From assembly GCA_900766815.1 (NCBI GenBank), contig CAAFWV010000083.1, positions 1 to 17,696 of the forward strand: DNA of 17,696 nt, written 5' to 3'. The stretch comes from Lachnospiraceae bacterium. Its GTDB lineage: Bacteria; Bacillota; Clostridia; Lachnospirales; Lachnospiraceae. Of this stretch, positions 1 to 7,817 are shown piece after piece (within the stretch, counting starts at the first letter, position 1; the number at the start of each line of letters is the position of its first letter). The notes beneath the pieces were generated by a model. It had not been told where the DNA came from, searched no databases, and was given only the letters and a program-made list of their open reading frames with translations. The position numbers and the translations under genes are program-made.

Positions 1-371
1 ACATCCATTCCGCGCGCACTTATCCCGTCACCAATGGCAACAAGATTGTCATACACTGTAGCCAGCTCCTCCTCACTGAAATGGTTGATTCCCATGTAGT
101 CATAGAGCGGCGTTCCATCATTTGTAGCTTTATAGAAGAGCCACCCGTCCTTACCAAGCAGAACCTCATTAGACTCCATATATGTTCCGCCCGTCACAGC
201 CTTGGAAATGGCTGTATTCAGATTAATCATGCGATATCTTCCGACAAGCGCACCTTCAAACTCATTAACCCCAAGATGACCCTTAACCATCTTAAGCACA
301 GTGAGAATGAAGATAAGTATTATTATCAGGGCAAAAGCGCCCGCAACTGACCTATTCCTAATTTTTTTCAT
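1..371 (-). CDS. AlgJ/AlgX-like SGNH-fold O-acetyltransferase partner, 5' part only
   Basis: The gene begins at an ATG (371-369) and runs off the left edge, so only the first 123 or so residues are seen. The start is MKKIRNRSVAG, followed by one hydrophobic segment (about residues 10-25), consistent with a signal anchor and an extracellular body. At about residues 70-80 it has LLGKDGWLFY, a motif typical of the N-terminal region of AlgJ/AlgX/DltD-related proteins that work with MBOAT O-acyltransferases. It lies 6 bp downstream of an AlgI-like MBOAT gene on the same strand, with an AGG ribosome-site core 5 bases before the ATG, so the two are almost certainly co-transcribed. The likely role is to transfer acetyl groups, passed across the membrane by the MBOAT protein, to a secreted glycan. 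The catalytic SGNH residues would lie beyond the window and cannot be checked. Confidence 0.8.
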   Translation of the reverse strand, partial: MKKIRNRSVAGAFALIIILIFILTVLKMVKGHLGVNEFEGALVGRYRMINLNTAISKAVTGGTYMESNEVLLGKDGWLFYKATNDGTPLYDYMGINHFSEEELATVYDNLVAIGDGISARGMD

Positions 372-377
372 ATTTAC

Positions 378-1814
378 CTAGAAATTGAAATATATAAACG
401 GATTGTATCCATTGTTAATAATGTAAGACATCGAAATCACAAATCCTGCCAGTAATACTACACCGAAGGCAATATTGTAAATCGGGCTCTTTTCCCCGAA
501 TCTGAGCTCAAGGCGCTCAAGGATTGGGAAGCAGCCCGCTATTGCCGGGAGGTAGAAGCATATATTTTGCTTAAGATATGCAACAAACACCTTGTCTATC
601 AGCTTGCCGGAGCCCCTGCCGAACATACCAAGTATATAGATTATGGCATCATGAATGGAATCAGACCTGAAGATAACCCAGGCTATGATGACCACAAGCA
701 TTGTATAGATATGACCGGCCGTTGCATGCTTACGGCTAAGTGCGCCGGTTCGGGCAGTTCGTTGGCTTACCGCCTTCTCTATTATCAGAAGAATTCCATA
801 GAGAAGACCCCAAACCACGAAGGTGAAGTTGGCGCCATGCCATATTCCGGTGAGCAGCCAGACGATAATGAGATTAATATAGGTTCTTGCCACTCCCCTC
901 CTGCTTCCGCCAAGTGGGATGTACACATAGTCCCTAAACCACGATGATAAGGATATATGCCAACGTCTCCAGAATTCTGTAAGCGAGGTTGCAATATAGG
1001 GGTGGTCGAAGTTCTCCGGGAAATCAAAGCCGAACATTTTGCCTAAGCCTATAGCCATATCTGAATAGCCCGAAAAGTCAAAATAAATCTGAAGTGTATA
1101 TGAGATTGCGCCAAGCCAGGCCATGGCTACGGAGGCTTCCAGTCTGTCACCGATAATAAGCTGCCAGGCTGCATCCGCAACGAGAGCCATGTTATTGGCA
1201 ATAAGTACCTTCTTGCACAGACCAATGAGAAATCTTACAACCCCGCTGCTGAAGTCGTCCATTGTCTCTTTTCTGTTATTGACGGCATCTGCAATATCAG
1301 TGAATCTGACAATAGGTCCTGCAACCAATTGCGGAAAGAAAGATACATAGAGCCCGACATTTAAGAAGCTGTCAGTTGCGGGCACTTTGGCCATATAGAC
1401 ATCAAGAACATAGCTTAGGGCCTGGAAGGTGAAGAATGAGATTCCAAGCGGAAGATGAATATCAGTTGCAAACCCAACTGAATCAGGTGGAAGCTTTAGA
1501 ATATCCACACATACGAAAGAAGCATACTTGAATATACCAAGTATGCCTATATTTGAAATAATCGCAATGCACAAAAGTGTTCTTCTTGCCCACAGCCTAT
1601 GACTTCTGCTAAGAAGAAGCGCAAGGACGTAATCAAGCAGAATCAGTCCCAGCATGAGCAGGACGAAGCTGCCCTCTCCGAAGGCATAGAAGAACAGACT
1701 TGCCGCAAATAGCCATATGTTTTTGAGTAGTGCATTTCTTCTTAGAAGTATGAAATAAACCGCCATTACTATGGGAAGAAATGCGAATATGAATTCAACA
1801 CTGGGAAACAGCAT
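378..1814 (-). CDS. MBOAT-family membrane O-acyltransferase (AlgI/DltB type)
   Basis: A 478-residue polytopic membrane protein, close to the usual AlgI length. It carries the family's conserved stretch FWRRWHISLSSWFRDYVYIP at residues 281-300, and the invariant histidine in WLLTGIWHGANF (His326), the presumed catalytic residue of MBOAT enzymes. Roughly ten hydrophobic segments are visible across the chain. The family moves acyl groups (acetyl or D-alanyl) from a cytoplasmic donor to an extracellular acceptor. With an AlgJ/AlgX-like gene rather than dlt genes next door, exopolysaccharide or cell-wall glycan O-acetylation is the best guess. The ATG at 1814 follows an AGGTGG ribosome site lying just past the lipoprotein stop codon 16 bp upstream. 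The acceptor glycan is unknown because no glycosyltransferase is in view. Confidence 0.93.
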   Translation of the reverse strand: MLFPSVEFIFAFLPIVMAVYFILLRRNALLKNIWLFAASLFFYAFGEGSFVLLMLGLILLDYVLALLLSRSHRLWARRTLLCIAIISNIGILGIFKYASFVCVDILKLPPDSVGFATDIHLPLGISFFTFQALSYVLDVYMAKVPATDSFLNVGLYVSFFPQLVAGPIVRFTDIADAVNNRKETMDDFSSGVVRFLIGLCKKVLIANNMALVADAAWQLIIGDRLEASVAMAWLGAISYTLQIYFDFSGYSDMAIGLGKMFGFDFPENFDHPYIATSLTEFWRRWHISLSSWFRDYVYIPLGGSRRGVARTYINLIIVWLLTGIWHGANFTFVVWGLLYGILLIIEKAVSQRTARTGALSRKHATAGHIYTMLVVIIAWVIFRSDSIHDAIIYILGMFGRGSGKLIDKVFVAYLKQNICFYLPAIAGCFPILERLELRFGEKSPIYNIAFGVVLLAGFVISMSYIINNGYNPFIYFNF

Positions 1815-1830
1815 AATCCACCTATATCTA

Positions 1831-2961
1831 TCAGTTCATATCCATGTACAGGAAGCCGTTATCCTCGGAATGGTTCTTTTCATAATTGGCATTGCATACG
1901 TAGAATACAAGACCATCATATCTTATTGGCACACGTACTGCCTGAGTCACATAGGATATATACATCCCGGGCTGTGAATCCGGTGTAGGGCTGGGCGCAG
2001 GCGTAGGCGACGGTGTCGGAAGAACCGGTGCGACCGGCGGCGAATACGAAGGTGCCGTACCCGGAGTAGTGCTGCCTGACGACTGGGTAGGTGTTGCCGC
2101 TACCGTAGGAGAAGGTGTTGCTGTAGGAGCCGTCGTGGGAGTAGCTGTAACGCTTGGCGCCAGGGTCTCTGAGCTGAAGGATGACATGGCAAGCACAGGC
2201 TCCTTCGTTCCATCTGAATATGTAATATAATCACTGCCCGCATATTCTGACAGACCTGTGTATATGTCGGTATATCCCCACATTACTCTGCAGGCTCTGT
2301 CCATGGAGAACTTAACCTTAACCTCTCTCCACTCATAGCCTTCAAGATACGGATGAGTAGAGTCTGAACTAATCTTGTTGTAGCTTAATATCTCAACAGT
2401 ACCTTTGGCAGTCTTGTTATTATATCCGGTTATAGTGGAATAATCCTGCTTTGCTCCCGCAAAAAGCGAATAATTGAAGTCACCCTTATCACTTACATAG
2501 GAATTGAGCTTATCCCCCTCGGTTATACCACAGACCGCGCAGGTGCGTGGTGAATTGTAATTAGCCTGTATCCACTGATGGGCTTTAAGCGAACCCTCTG
2601 TGGCTCCGCAAACTGCACAATGCTTCGGCATAAGGCAGGTTGCCTCTATCCATGTATGGTCTGCGGTCTCGCCCTCTGTCGCTCCACAGATTATACAGGT
2701 TCTTGGTCTGGTACAGGTAGCCTTGCTCCACTGATGTCCCAGTGGCTCTCCCTCGGTCTCACCACAGACCTCACAGGTCCTTGGTTCTATGCAGGTAGCA
2801 TCCATAAAGGTATGTCCCCAGGGTTCTCCCTTGGTCTTACCACATACCGAACAGGTCTCGGGCCTGGTGCAGGTTGCAGGCTCATATTTATGAACCAGAC
2901 AGCATCCTGAAAGCAAACAAGACAATATTAAGATGAATGTAATTATCCTAATCCTTCGCAT
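1831..2961 (-). CDS. Lipoprotein with five tandem Cys-rich repeats and a Pro/Thr-rich linker
   Basis: A 376-residue protein with a signal peptide ending in a lipobox (LLSGC; lipidated Cys20), so it should sit on the outer face of the membrane. Residues 29-150 hold five tandem 26-residue repeats of the form ATCxxPxTCxVCGxTEG...H, each giving C-x5-C-x2-C plus a histidine, a pattern that could bind metal. The fifth repeat has lost its first cysteine (Tyr) and is cut short. Residues 151-265 form a repeat-free region, 268-332 a Pro/Thr/Ser-rich linker like a wall-spanning stalk, and 333-376 a short C-terminal segment. Similar CxxC repeats occur in lipoproteins of Clostridia, but I know of no assigned function. 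Its ATG overlaps the stop of the nitroreductase gene (TAATG), and the MBOAT gene follows after 16 bp, suggesting shared transcription. Confidence 0.85.
   Translation of the reverse strand: MRRIRIITFILILSCLLSGCCLVHKYEPATCTRPETCSVCGKTKGEPWGHTFMDATCIEPRTCEVCGETEGEPLGHQWSKATCTRPRTCIICGATEGETADHTWIEATCLMPKHCAVCGATEGSLKAHQWIQANYNSPRTCAVCGITEGDKLNSYVSDKGDFNYSLFAGAKQDYSTITGYNNKTAKGTVEILSYNKISSDSTHPYLEGYEWREVKVKFSMDRACRVMWGYTDIYTGLSEYAGSDYITYSDGTKEPVLAMSSFSSETLAPSVTATPTTAPTATPSPTVAATPTQSSGSTTPGTAPSYSPPVAPVLPTPSPTPAPSPTPDSQPGMYISYVTQAVRVPIRYDGLVFYVCNANYEKNHSEDNGFLYMDMN
2512..2877 (-). repeat. Five in-frame 78-bp tandem repeats encoding 26-residue Cys-rich units
   Basis: The repeats encode lipoprotein residues 29-54, 55-80, 81-106, 107-132 and 133-150. 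The period is exactly 26 codons, with the core xTCxVCGxTEG kept in most units. The units have diverged, so this is an old protein repeat rather than a recent DNA expansion. The fifth unit is incomplete and lacks one cysteine. Confidence 0.88.
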
Positions 2962-3647
2962 TACTTCTTTTTTCTATCCTTAAGGAGCCACTCGAAATTC
3001 TCTTTGCCCGCTCCAATCTCGAAGTGTAATCTGACAATACCTAAGTCAATTCTCTGATATCCGCTCTTGGGTGCAGTAATACTTACCTTCTTATCCACAA
3101 GCTCTATCATAAACTTCTGCTGATTCATGGCAGTCGGTGCAAGCAGTGCACACTTCACTCCCTCTCTGAACCAGTTAGGCATAATTCCATCGGTCTTAAT
3201 CACCTGGGTAACCGGCTTAGACTTATGTGGGAAACCATTATTGATTCCATACCCTATCGCAATAACACAGCACAGCTTCTCATCAGGTGCAACCTTAATT
3301 GTATTCTTTATCTTGGAATAGGTAAGTGCAACCCAGCAGGTATTAAGCCCCATCTGCGTAGCCTTGAGTACCAGATACTCTCCGTAGTAACCGCATCTCT
3401 CGTCCAGATCTTCAGTCTTCTTACCCACAAGAGCTATATAATTCCTACATCCCGCAAACTTCATGCACTTGGCCATCGGACTTGCAAAAGCCTTGGGTTC
3501 ATCCGTAATAAGCTGAATACGAAGTCCCGACTTATCATTCACCTTATTAATATAAGCCTGCAATGTCTTCTCATGCTTCGGACTGAGTGGCCTATCCTCA
3601 TATTGTCTAACTGAATGACGTTGTGCTATTGCTTCCTGTAAAGTCAT
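2961..3647 (-). CDS. Nitroreductase-family flavoprotein (TM1586-like)
   Basis: A 228-residue protein beginning MTLQEAIAQRHSVRQYEDRPL, the typical opening of FMN-binding nitroreductases, whose HSVRQY segment contacts the FMN phosphate. A GxYGEYLVLKATQMGLNTCWV-like helix and a later LLAPTAMNQQKF segment match the two-half architecture of the 'putative nitroreductase' subfamily typified by TM1586. The family reduces nitro, quinone or enone groups with NAD(P)H; the physiological substrate here is unknown. I chose ATG 3647 because AGAGGTGG sits 5 bases before it; an in-frame GTG at 3656 lies inside that ribosome site. It is the first gene of the left minus-strand run, and its TAA overlaps the lipoprotein ATG by one base. 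Confidence 0.88.
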   Translation of the reverse strand: MTLQEAIAQRHSVRQYEDRPLSPKHEKTLQAYINKVNDKSGLRIQLITDEPKAFASPMAKCMKFAGCRNYIALVGKKTEDLDERCGYYGEYLVLKATQMGLNTCWVALTYSKIKNTIKVAPDEKLCCVIAIGYGINNGFPHKSKPVTQVIKTDGIMPNWFREGVKCALLAPTAMNQQKFMIELVDKKVSITAPKSGYQRIDLGIVRLHFEIGAGKENFEWLLKDRKKK

Positions 3648-3767
3648 AATAACCACCTCTCCAATAGATTACTTTACCACAAATCCACATAATAAGCACT
3701 TTTTTCTTGATTTTTTCTTTCTTATACTATAGAAATATATCTGATATATATTGTATGGGAGATTATT
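3648..3767. promoter_or_regulatory. Divergent promoter region between nitroreductase and MATE genes
   Basis: This is the only gap between the two divergent genes, so both promoters must lie here. On the plus strand there is a TTGATT (3707-3712) and AT-rich candidates for a -10 box (TATACT 3723-3728, TATAGA 3728-3733), but the spacings are short (10 and 15 bp), so the exact pair is unsure. A GGGAG ribosome site (3757-3761) precedes the MATE ATG by 6 bases. No clear minus-strand promoter hexamers were picked out. Confidence 0.4.
3653..3660 (-). promoter_or_regulatory. Ribosome site fixing the nitroreductase start
   Basis: AGAGGTGG lies 5 bases before ATG 3647. The upstream in-frame GTG (3656-3654) is part of this site, which argues against it as the start. 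Confidence 0.7.
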
Positions 3768-5093
3768 ATGAAAAAGCTAACTGAAGGAAGACCGATTAAA
3801 GTAATTCTATTATTTATGGTTCCAATACTGATTGGGCAGATTTTTCAGCTGTTATACAATCTTGTTGATACAAGAATTGTCGGACAGATTCTTGGCGAAG
3901 ATGCCTTGGCGGCAGTTGCGTCGACTACCAGCCTGTCAGATCTGTTAATCACATTGATTTACGGACTAACCAATGGATTTGCAATAATTACGGCATCCTT
4001 CTTTGGTGCCAAGGATGACAAGAATCTTGAGAAGTCAATTGCCGGAACCTTCTCACTGGGTATATCAATAAGTGTTGTATTATCAGTATTCTGTCTGATA
4101 TTTATTGACCCACTCCTTAGACTGATCAAGGTCGATGAGAAGCTGTATGCGGATGCCAAATCCTATATCATAATCATTCTTGCAGGTCTGGTTGTTACGG
4201 CACTATATAATATTTGTGCCTGCACCTTAAGGTCAATAGGGGATTCCGTTACACCTCTTATTTTCCTGATAATTTCAGCCCTGCTTAATATTGTGCTTGA
4301 TTATGTGTTTATCAGGTTTCTTCATCTGGGAGTTGCGGGAGCTGCTCTTGCGACGGTAATATCGCAGATTGTATCAGTAATTCTTTGTTTCATATACATT
4401 AGCAGAAGATATCACAATCTTATCCCCCGCCCGGAGGATTTCAGGTTTGACAGGAATATTATTATCAAACAGTTAATGGCAGGTACTTCCATGGGATTCA
4501 TGAATTCATTTGTAAGCATCGGAACCGTCTGTCTGCAGACACAGATTAATACCTTCGGTCCTGAGATAATCGTATCGCATGCTGCATCAAGAAAGATGTT
4601 CTCGCTTGTAACAATGCCATTCTTTGTACTTGCCACAACACTAGCAAGCTTCAGTGCTCAGAATATGGGTGCAGGGGAATATAAGCGAATAAAGGAAGGA
4701 CTCAGAGACACGATTGCGCTCTGCGGAGTATGGACAGTAATCTGTATTATGATTGCCAAGTTCTTCACGAACGAGATAATATACCAGATTGTTGGCATGA
4801 ATAACGAAACCGTACTTGCAACGTCGTCAAGATATATGCAGTTCCACAGCTATTTCTTCTTGGTTCTTGCCATAGTCTGTGTCTTCAGAAATGCTATGCA
4901 GGGCTTTGGAGACAGTATTACACCAATTGTATCCAGCTTCTTAGAGCTCTTTGTAAAAGTAATTGTCGCGTTTCTGTTGGTTCCGCATATCGGATATGAC
5001 GGTGTCATTCTGTGCGAACCTGTAGCATGGTGCATTATGGTGATACCTCTGGTAGTCAATATGCTCCGAAGCCCGGTCTTTAAAGCATTATAA
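3768..5093 (+). CDS. MATE-family multidrug/cation antiporter
   Basis: A 441-residue, very hydrophobic protein of MATE length (typically about 450) with about 12 membrane segments. The N-terminus (KLTEGRPIKVILLFMVPILIG) and the following QIFQLLYNLVDTRIVGQ segment are the classic opening of prokaryotic MATE transporters. A related motif recurs in the second half (NAMQGFGDSITPIVSSFLEL), as expected for the family's two six-helix bundles. Members export drugs, cationic compounds or metabolites using sodium or proton gradients. It is the only protein-coding gene on the plus strand that I accept here, has its own promoter region, and ends 14 bp before the stop of the convergent alcohol dehydrogenase. 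No obvious terminator was seen in the 14-bp gap. A link to the amine cassette is possible but unsupported. Confidence 0.93.
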   Translation: MKKLTEGRPIKVILLFMVPILIGQIFQLLYNLVDTRIVGQILGEDALAAVASTTSLSDLLITLIYGLTNGFAIITASFFGAKDDKNLEKSIAGTFSLGISISVVLSVFCLIFIDPLLRLIKVDEKLYADAKSYIIIILAGLVVTALYNICACTLRSIGDSVTPLIFLIISALLNIVLDYVFIRFLHLGVAGAALATVISQIVSVILCFIYISRRYHNLIPRPEDFRFDRNIIIKQLMAGTSMGFMNSFVSIGTVCLQTQINTFGPEIIVSHAASRKMFSLVTMPFFVLATTLASFSAQNMGAGEYKRIKEGLRDTIALCGVWTVICIMIAKFFTNEIIYQIVGMNNETVLATSSRYMQFHSYFFLVLAIVCVFRNAMQGFGDSITPIVSSFLELFVKVIVAFLLVPHIGYDGVILCEPVAWCIMVIPLVVNMLRSPVFKAL

Positions 5094-5107
5094 AATAGAA
5101 ACTAAGT

Positions 5108-6289
5108 CTACAGACACTTTCGATATATTGCCAGTACATCGATTTCATTAAGTTTGACATAGGATCTGGTGGAAAGGCCACTTGTTCTTACGGCTTCTTT
5201 GGCCATAATATCGAGTTTCTCGTCTCCTATGCCTACATCACCCAGTCTGTGAGGAAGACCTAAGCTGTCAAGGAATTGGTACGTAAGGTCAATTCCTAAT
5301 TTTGCTGCTTTTTTATCATCAGTCTCTACAATGTCCCACACATTTCTGGCATATGAAGCCAATCGTGCCATAGGAGCCGTAGGAGACATATCACAGCTTG
5401 TCTTATCAAGAATATACTCCATCCATACGGGAGTAAGAATAGCCAGACCCTCGCCATGATTAATATCATAGAAGGCTGACAGCTCATGCTCCATCGGATG
5501 CACACTCCAGGCGCCGCCCTTACCAAAGGTGAAGAGGTGATTGAGTCCTATGGAGCTGGTCCACATGAGATTAGCCCTGGCTTCATAGTTATCGGGTTCT
5601 TTGAGGGCAATTGGTGCATATTTAATTACTGTCTTAAGTGCAGCCTCACTCAGCCTGTCTGTAATATAGCTCTCCCCAGGCTGGAAATATTGTTCAAATA
5701 TGTGAGACAGAATGTCAGCACTGCCTGCTGAAGTCTGACGTGCCGGCAGCGTGAACAGGTATGTCGGGTCACATACTGAGAGTCTGGGATATATAATAGG
5801 TGAGTTGAGCTCGAGCTTTTCATTGGTTTCATCATTGCTGATGACCGCACCCGGATTCATCTCAGAGCCTGTTGCTGCCATGGTAAGTACTGTAAATACA
5901 GGCAATGCTCTTAGTGCGAGCGTTTTGTCCAGTACCAGATCCCATGGGTCTCCGTCATAGTAGGCTCCGGCGGCTATTGCCTTGGACGCATCAATGGTAC
6001 TTCCTCCGCCCACGGCAAGAACTGCATCTATTCCCTTATCCTTACATATCATCGCTCCTCTTCTGACCGATTCAATCTTAGGATTGGGTTCAATCCCCGA
6101 TAATTCGATAATATTAAATCCCTCAAGAACCTTATATACCTCATCATACAGTCCGGTTCTTTTGATACTGCCGCCTCCATATACCAGAAGTACATTTCTT
6201 CCCACCTTGCCGATTTCCTCAGCCAGACACTCTATCTGTCCCTTACCGAATCTGATATCAGTAGGCACACAGTACGCATAATTATTCAT
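5108..6289 (-). CDS. Iron-dependent alcohol dehydrogenase (BdhA/YqhD-like)
   Basis: A 393-residue group III (iron-containing) alcohol dehydrogenase, normal in length. The nucleotide-binding motif GGGSTID is at residues 94-100, and the four expected metal ligands align with Asp192, His196, His264 and His278; their spacing matches FucO (Asp196, His200, His263, His277). The opening NYAYCVPTDIRFGKGQIE resembles NAD(P)H-dependent butanol/aldehyde reductases such as BdhA and YqhD. It most likely reduces an aldehyde to an alcohol, regenerating NAD(P)+. An AAGGAG ribosome site lies 7 bases before the ATG. It follows the DAO-type flavoprotein gene after 65 bp with no terminator visible, so it is probably the last gene of the amine cassette, where it could dispose of the aldehyde released on amine oxidation. 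That role is inference from position. Confidence 0.93.
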   Translation of the reverse strand: MNNYAYCVPTDIRFGKGQIECLAEEIGKVGRNVLLVYGGGSIKRTGLYDEVYKVLEGFNIIELSGIEPNPKIESVRRGAMICKDKGIDAVLAVGGGSTIDASKAIAAGAYYDGDPWDLVLDKTLALRALPVFTVLTMAATGSEMNPGAVISNDETNEKLELNSPIIYPRLSVCDPTYLFTLPARQTSAGSADILSHIFEQYFQPGESYITDRLSEAALKTVIKYAPIALKEPDNYEARANLMWTSSIGLNHLFTFGKGGAWSVHPMEHELSAFYDINHGEGLAILTPVWMEYILDKTSCDMSPTAPMARLASYARNVWDIVETDDKKAAKLGIDLTYQFLDSLGLPHRLGDVGIGDEKLDIMAKEAVRTSGLSTRSYVKLNEIDVLAIYRKCL

Positions 6290-6354
6290 ACCAAAGCTCC
6301 TTACATCAAAAACAATTCATATTCCAAAATACAGGTCCGTTGCCTGCTTCATGC

Positions 6355-7485
6355 CTATATTTTAGCCTTGAACCTGTCATATCTGAGTTCACTTAAATCA
6401 ACATCTGTGCTGCCTGTCGCAATAAGCATGGCAAGCTGATGACCAACTGCAGGACCGATTCCGAAGCCATGACCGGACATGGCACATGAGGTATACAGAC
6501 CATCAATCTCATCTATGGCACCAAGTACAGGCACTCCATCCTTACACTTGTCACTGAAGCCCGCCCAGGTTCTCACTATCTTGGCATTTGCCAGATCCGG
6601 GAAATACTTCATGATACCTCTGCAGATACAGGGTGCTGTAATCGATGACGAAACCGGAGTACCATTATCCTTATTGCAGCCTTCATAACCTGACGAACCA
6701 CCGAATACGAACGAACCATGCTTGGTCTGGTGACCGTAGAAATCAGCCTCAGCCGTACCCAGCATCTGGTCAAACATATGAGGCTCAGCCTCGGTAACAA
6801 GACATTCAAGCAATGATCTGGTCATCGGTACATCAATTCCTACACTTCCAAGAATAGCCCTGCTGTCATAGCCTGCCGCCACAACAACATTATCAGCCTC
6901 AAATACATCTCCGGATGCACATACAACCTTGCCTATGCGTCCCCTGTTGGTTCTGAGCGTAACTACCTTCTCACCGGTATAGAAGCTGACACCCAGACGT
7001 CTGGCCATCTTGTAATATCCGAGTGTGGTTGTTAACGGATTGGCGTGACCGTCTGTAGGACACCAACTGGCGCAGATAACCTCATCTGACAGATAAGGAT
7101 TGATTGCCTTGATTTCGTCGGACTCTATCATTCTTACATCAAGACCGCACTTCCTCGCATTATTGGCAAGATTTGTCAGAATCTCCCTGTGCTTTTCATT
7201 TTTACCGAGACGGAGGTTGCCGTCCTGATGATATTCGCAATCCGTCTCAAGCTCTTCCGATAAGGTTGGCCAGATATTCTTTATTCCATACATTACAAGA
7301 GGAAGCTCTCTTACATCTCTTCCTGACTGTCTGACACCACCGCCATTCCTGCTTGAACCGCCGTTTCCCATGTTATCGCTGCCCTCAAGCACGATGACAT
7401 CCATTCCTCTTTTCTTAAGATAATAAGCTGTGGCATTACCGATAATTCCACCACCAATTACAATTACATCAGCTGTTGTCTTCAT
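6355..7485 (-). CDS. DAO-type FAD-dependent amino acid/amine oxidoreductase subunit
   Basis: A 376-residue flavoprotein of the D-amino-acid oxidase/glycine oxidase superfamily. The FAD dinucleotide motif GGGIIG is at residues 11-16 after a hydrophobic strand, followed by an acidic residue ending the second strand (VLEG) and a SSRNGGGVRQSG segment typical of this superfamily. Near the end, CAMSGHGFGIGPAVG is the second FAD-contact region. Together with the three genes immediately upstream it matches the HcnC/OoxB/proline-dehydrogenase-beta type of catalytic subunit, which oxidises a C-N bond of an amino acid, opine or cyclic amine and passes electrons to partner subunits. Its ATG overlaps the BFD gene's stop by 4 bp (ATGA), and its GGAGGA ribosome site lies in the last codons of that gene, implying translational coupling. 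The substrate is unknown. Confidence 0.9.
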   Translation of the reverse strand: MKTTADVIVIGGGIIGNATAYYLKKRGMDVIVLEGSDNMGNGGSSRNGGGVRQSGRDVRELPLVMYGIKNIWPTLSEELETDCEYHQDGNLRLGKNEKHREILTNLANNARKCGLDVRMIESDEIKAINPYLSDEVICASWCPTDGHANPLTTTLGYYKMARRLGVSFYTGEKVVTLRTNRGRIGKVVCASGDVFEADNVVVAAGYDSRAILGSVGIDVPMTRSLLECLVTEAEPHMFDQMLGTAEADFYGHQTKHGSFVFGGSSGYEGCNKDNGTPVSSSITAPCICRGIMKYFPDLANAKIVRTWAGFSDKCKDGVPVLGAIDEIDGLYTSCAMSGHGFGIGPAVGHQLAMLIATGSTDVDLSELRYDRFKAKI

Positions 7486-7817
7486 ACCGGTTCCTCCTCA
7501 GTCGCTTCATTGGCAAATATCCGCATCTCAACAGGTCTCATCGGAGCTCTGCTTGTGGCCGGCTCTATTGTGGCAGGACTCACGTTAAGCTCACGGGCAA
7601 GAATTCCCTTCACAAGCTTTGCACAGGTCTGTCCCTGACACAGTCCCATACCCGTACGGAGATATCTTCTAAGCTCTGTCATGGTCCACATTCCTTCATG
7701 AATGGCTTTCCTGATTTCACCCTTTGTTATCTCCTCGCACCTGCATATAATCATGTCATCATCCGGACCCGGTACAAAAGGTCCGATATCTCTTGATCTG
7801 TCTACTACTTCATTCAT
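7482..7817 (-). CDS. BFD-like [2Fe-2S] protein, small subunit of the flavin dehydrogenase
   Basis: A 111-residue protein with the bacterioferritin-associated-ferredoxin (Fer2_BFD) pattern: CRC at Cys25/Cys27 and CQGQTC at Cys60/Cys65, which should hold one [2Fe-2S] cluster. In HcnB and opine oxidase subunits this domain is usually the C-terminal part of the FAD/NAD subunit. Here it is a separate gene, as in the gamma subunit of archaeal multi-subunit proline dehydrogenases. I place the start at ATG 7817, which overlaps the upstream stop (ATGA) and has AGAGGTG 6 bases away; an in-frame GTG at 7826 falls inside that ribosome site. It likely relays electrons between the two FAD subunits. The 45 residues after the cluster motif are less typical, and I assign them no role. 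Confidence 0.88.
   Translation of the reverse strand: MNEVVDRSRDIGPFVPGPDDDMIICRCEEITKGEIRKAIHEGMWTMTELRRYLRTGMGLCQGQTCAKLVKGILARELNVSPATIEPATSRAPMRPVEMRIFANEATEEEPV

Noticed and set aside
81..350. 89-codon plus-strand open frame near the left edge
   Set aside because: It lies opposite the AlgJ/AlgX-like gene, which has a recognisable motif and operon position.
2512..2877. Repeats considered as a CRISPR array or recent DNA expansion
   Set aside because: The units are directly abutting 78-bp in-frame protein repeats with divergent DNA and no spacers.
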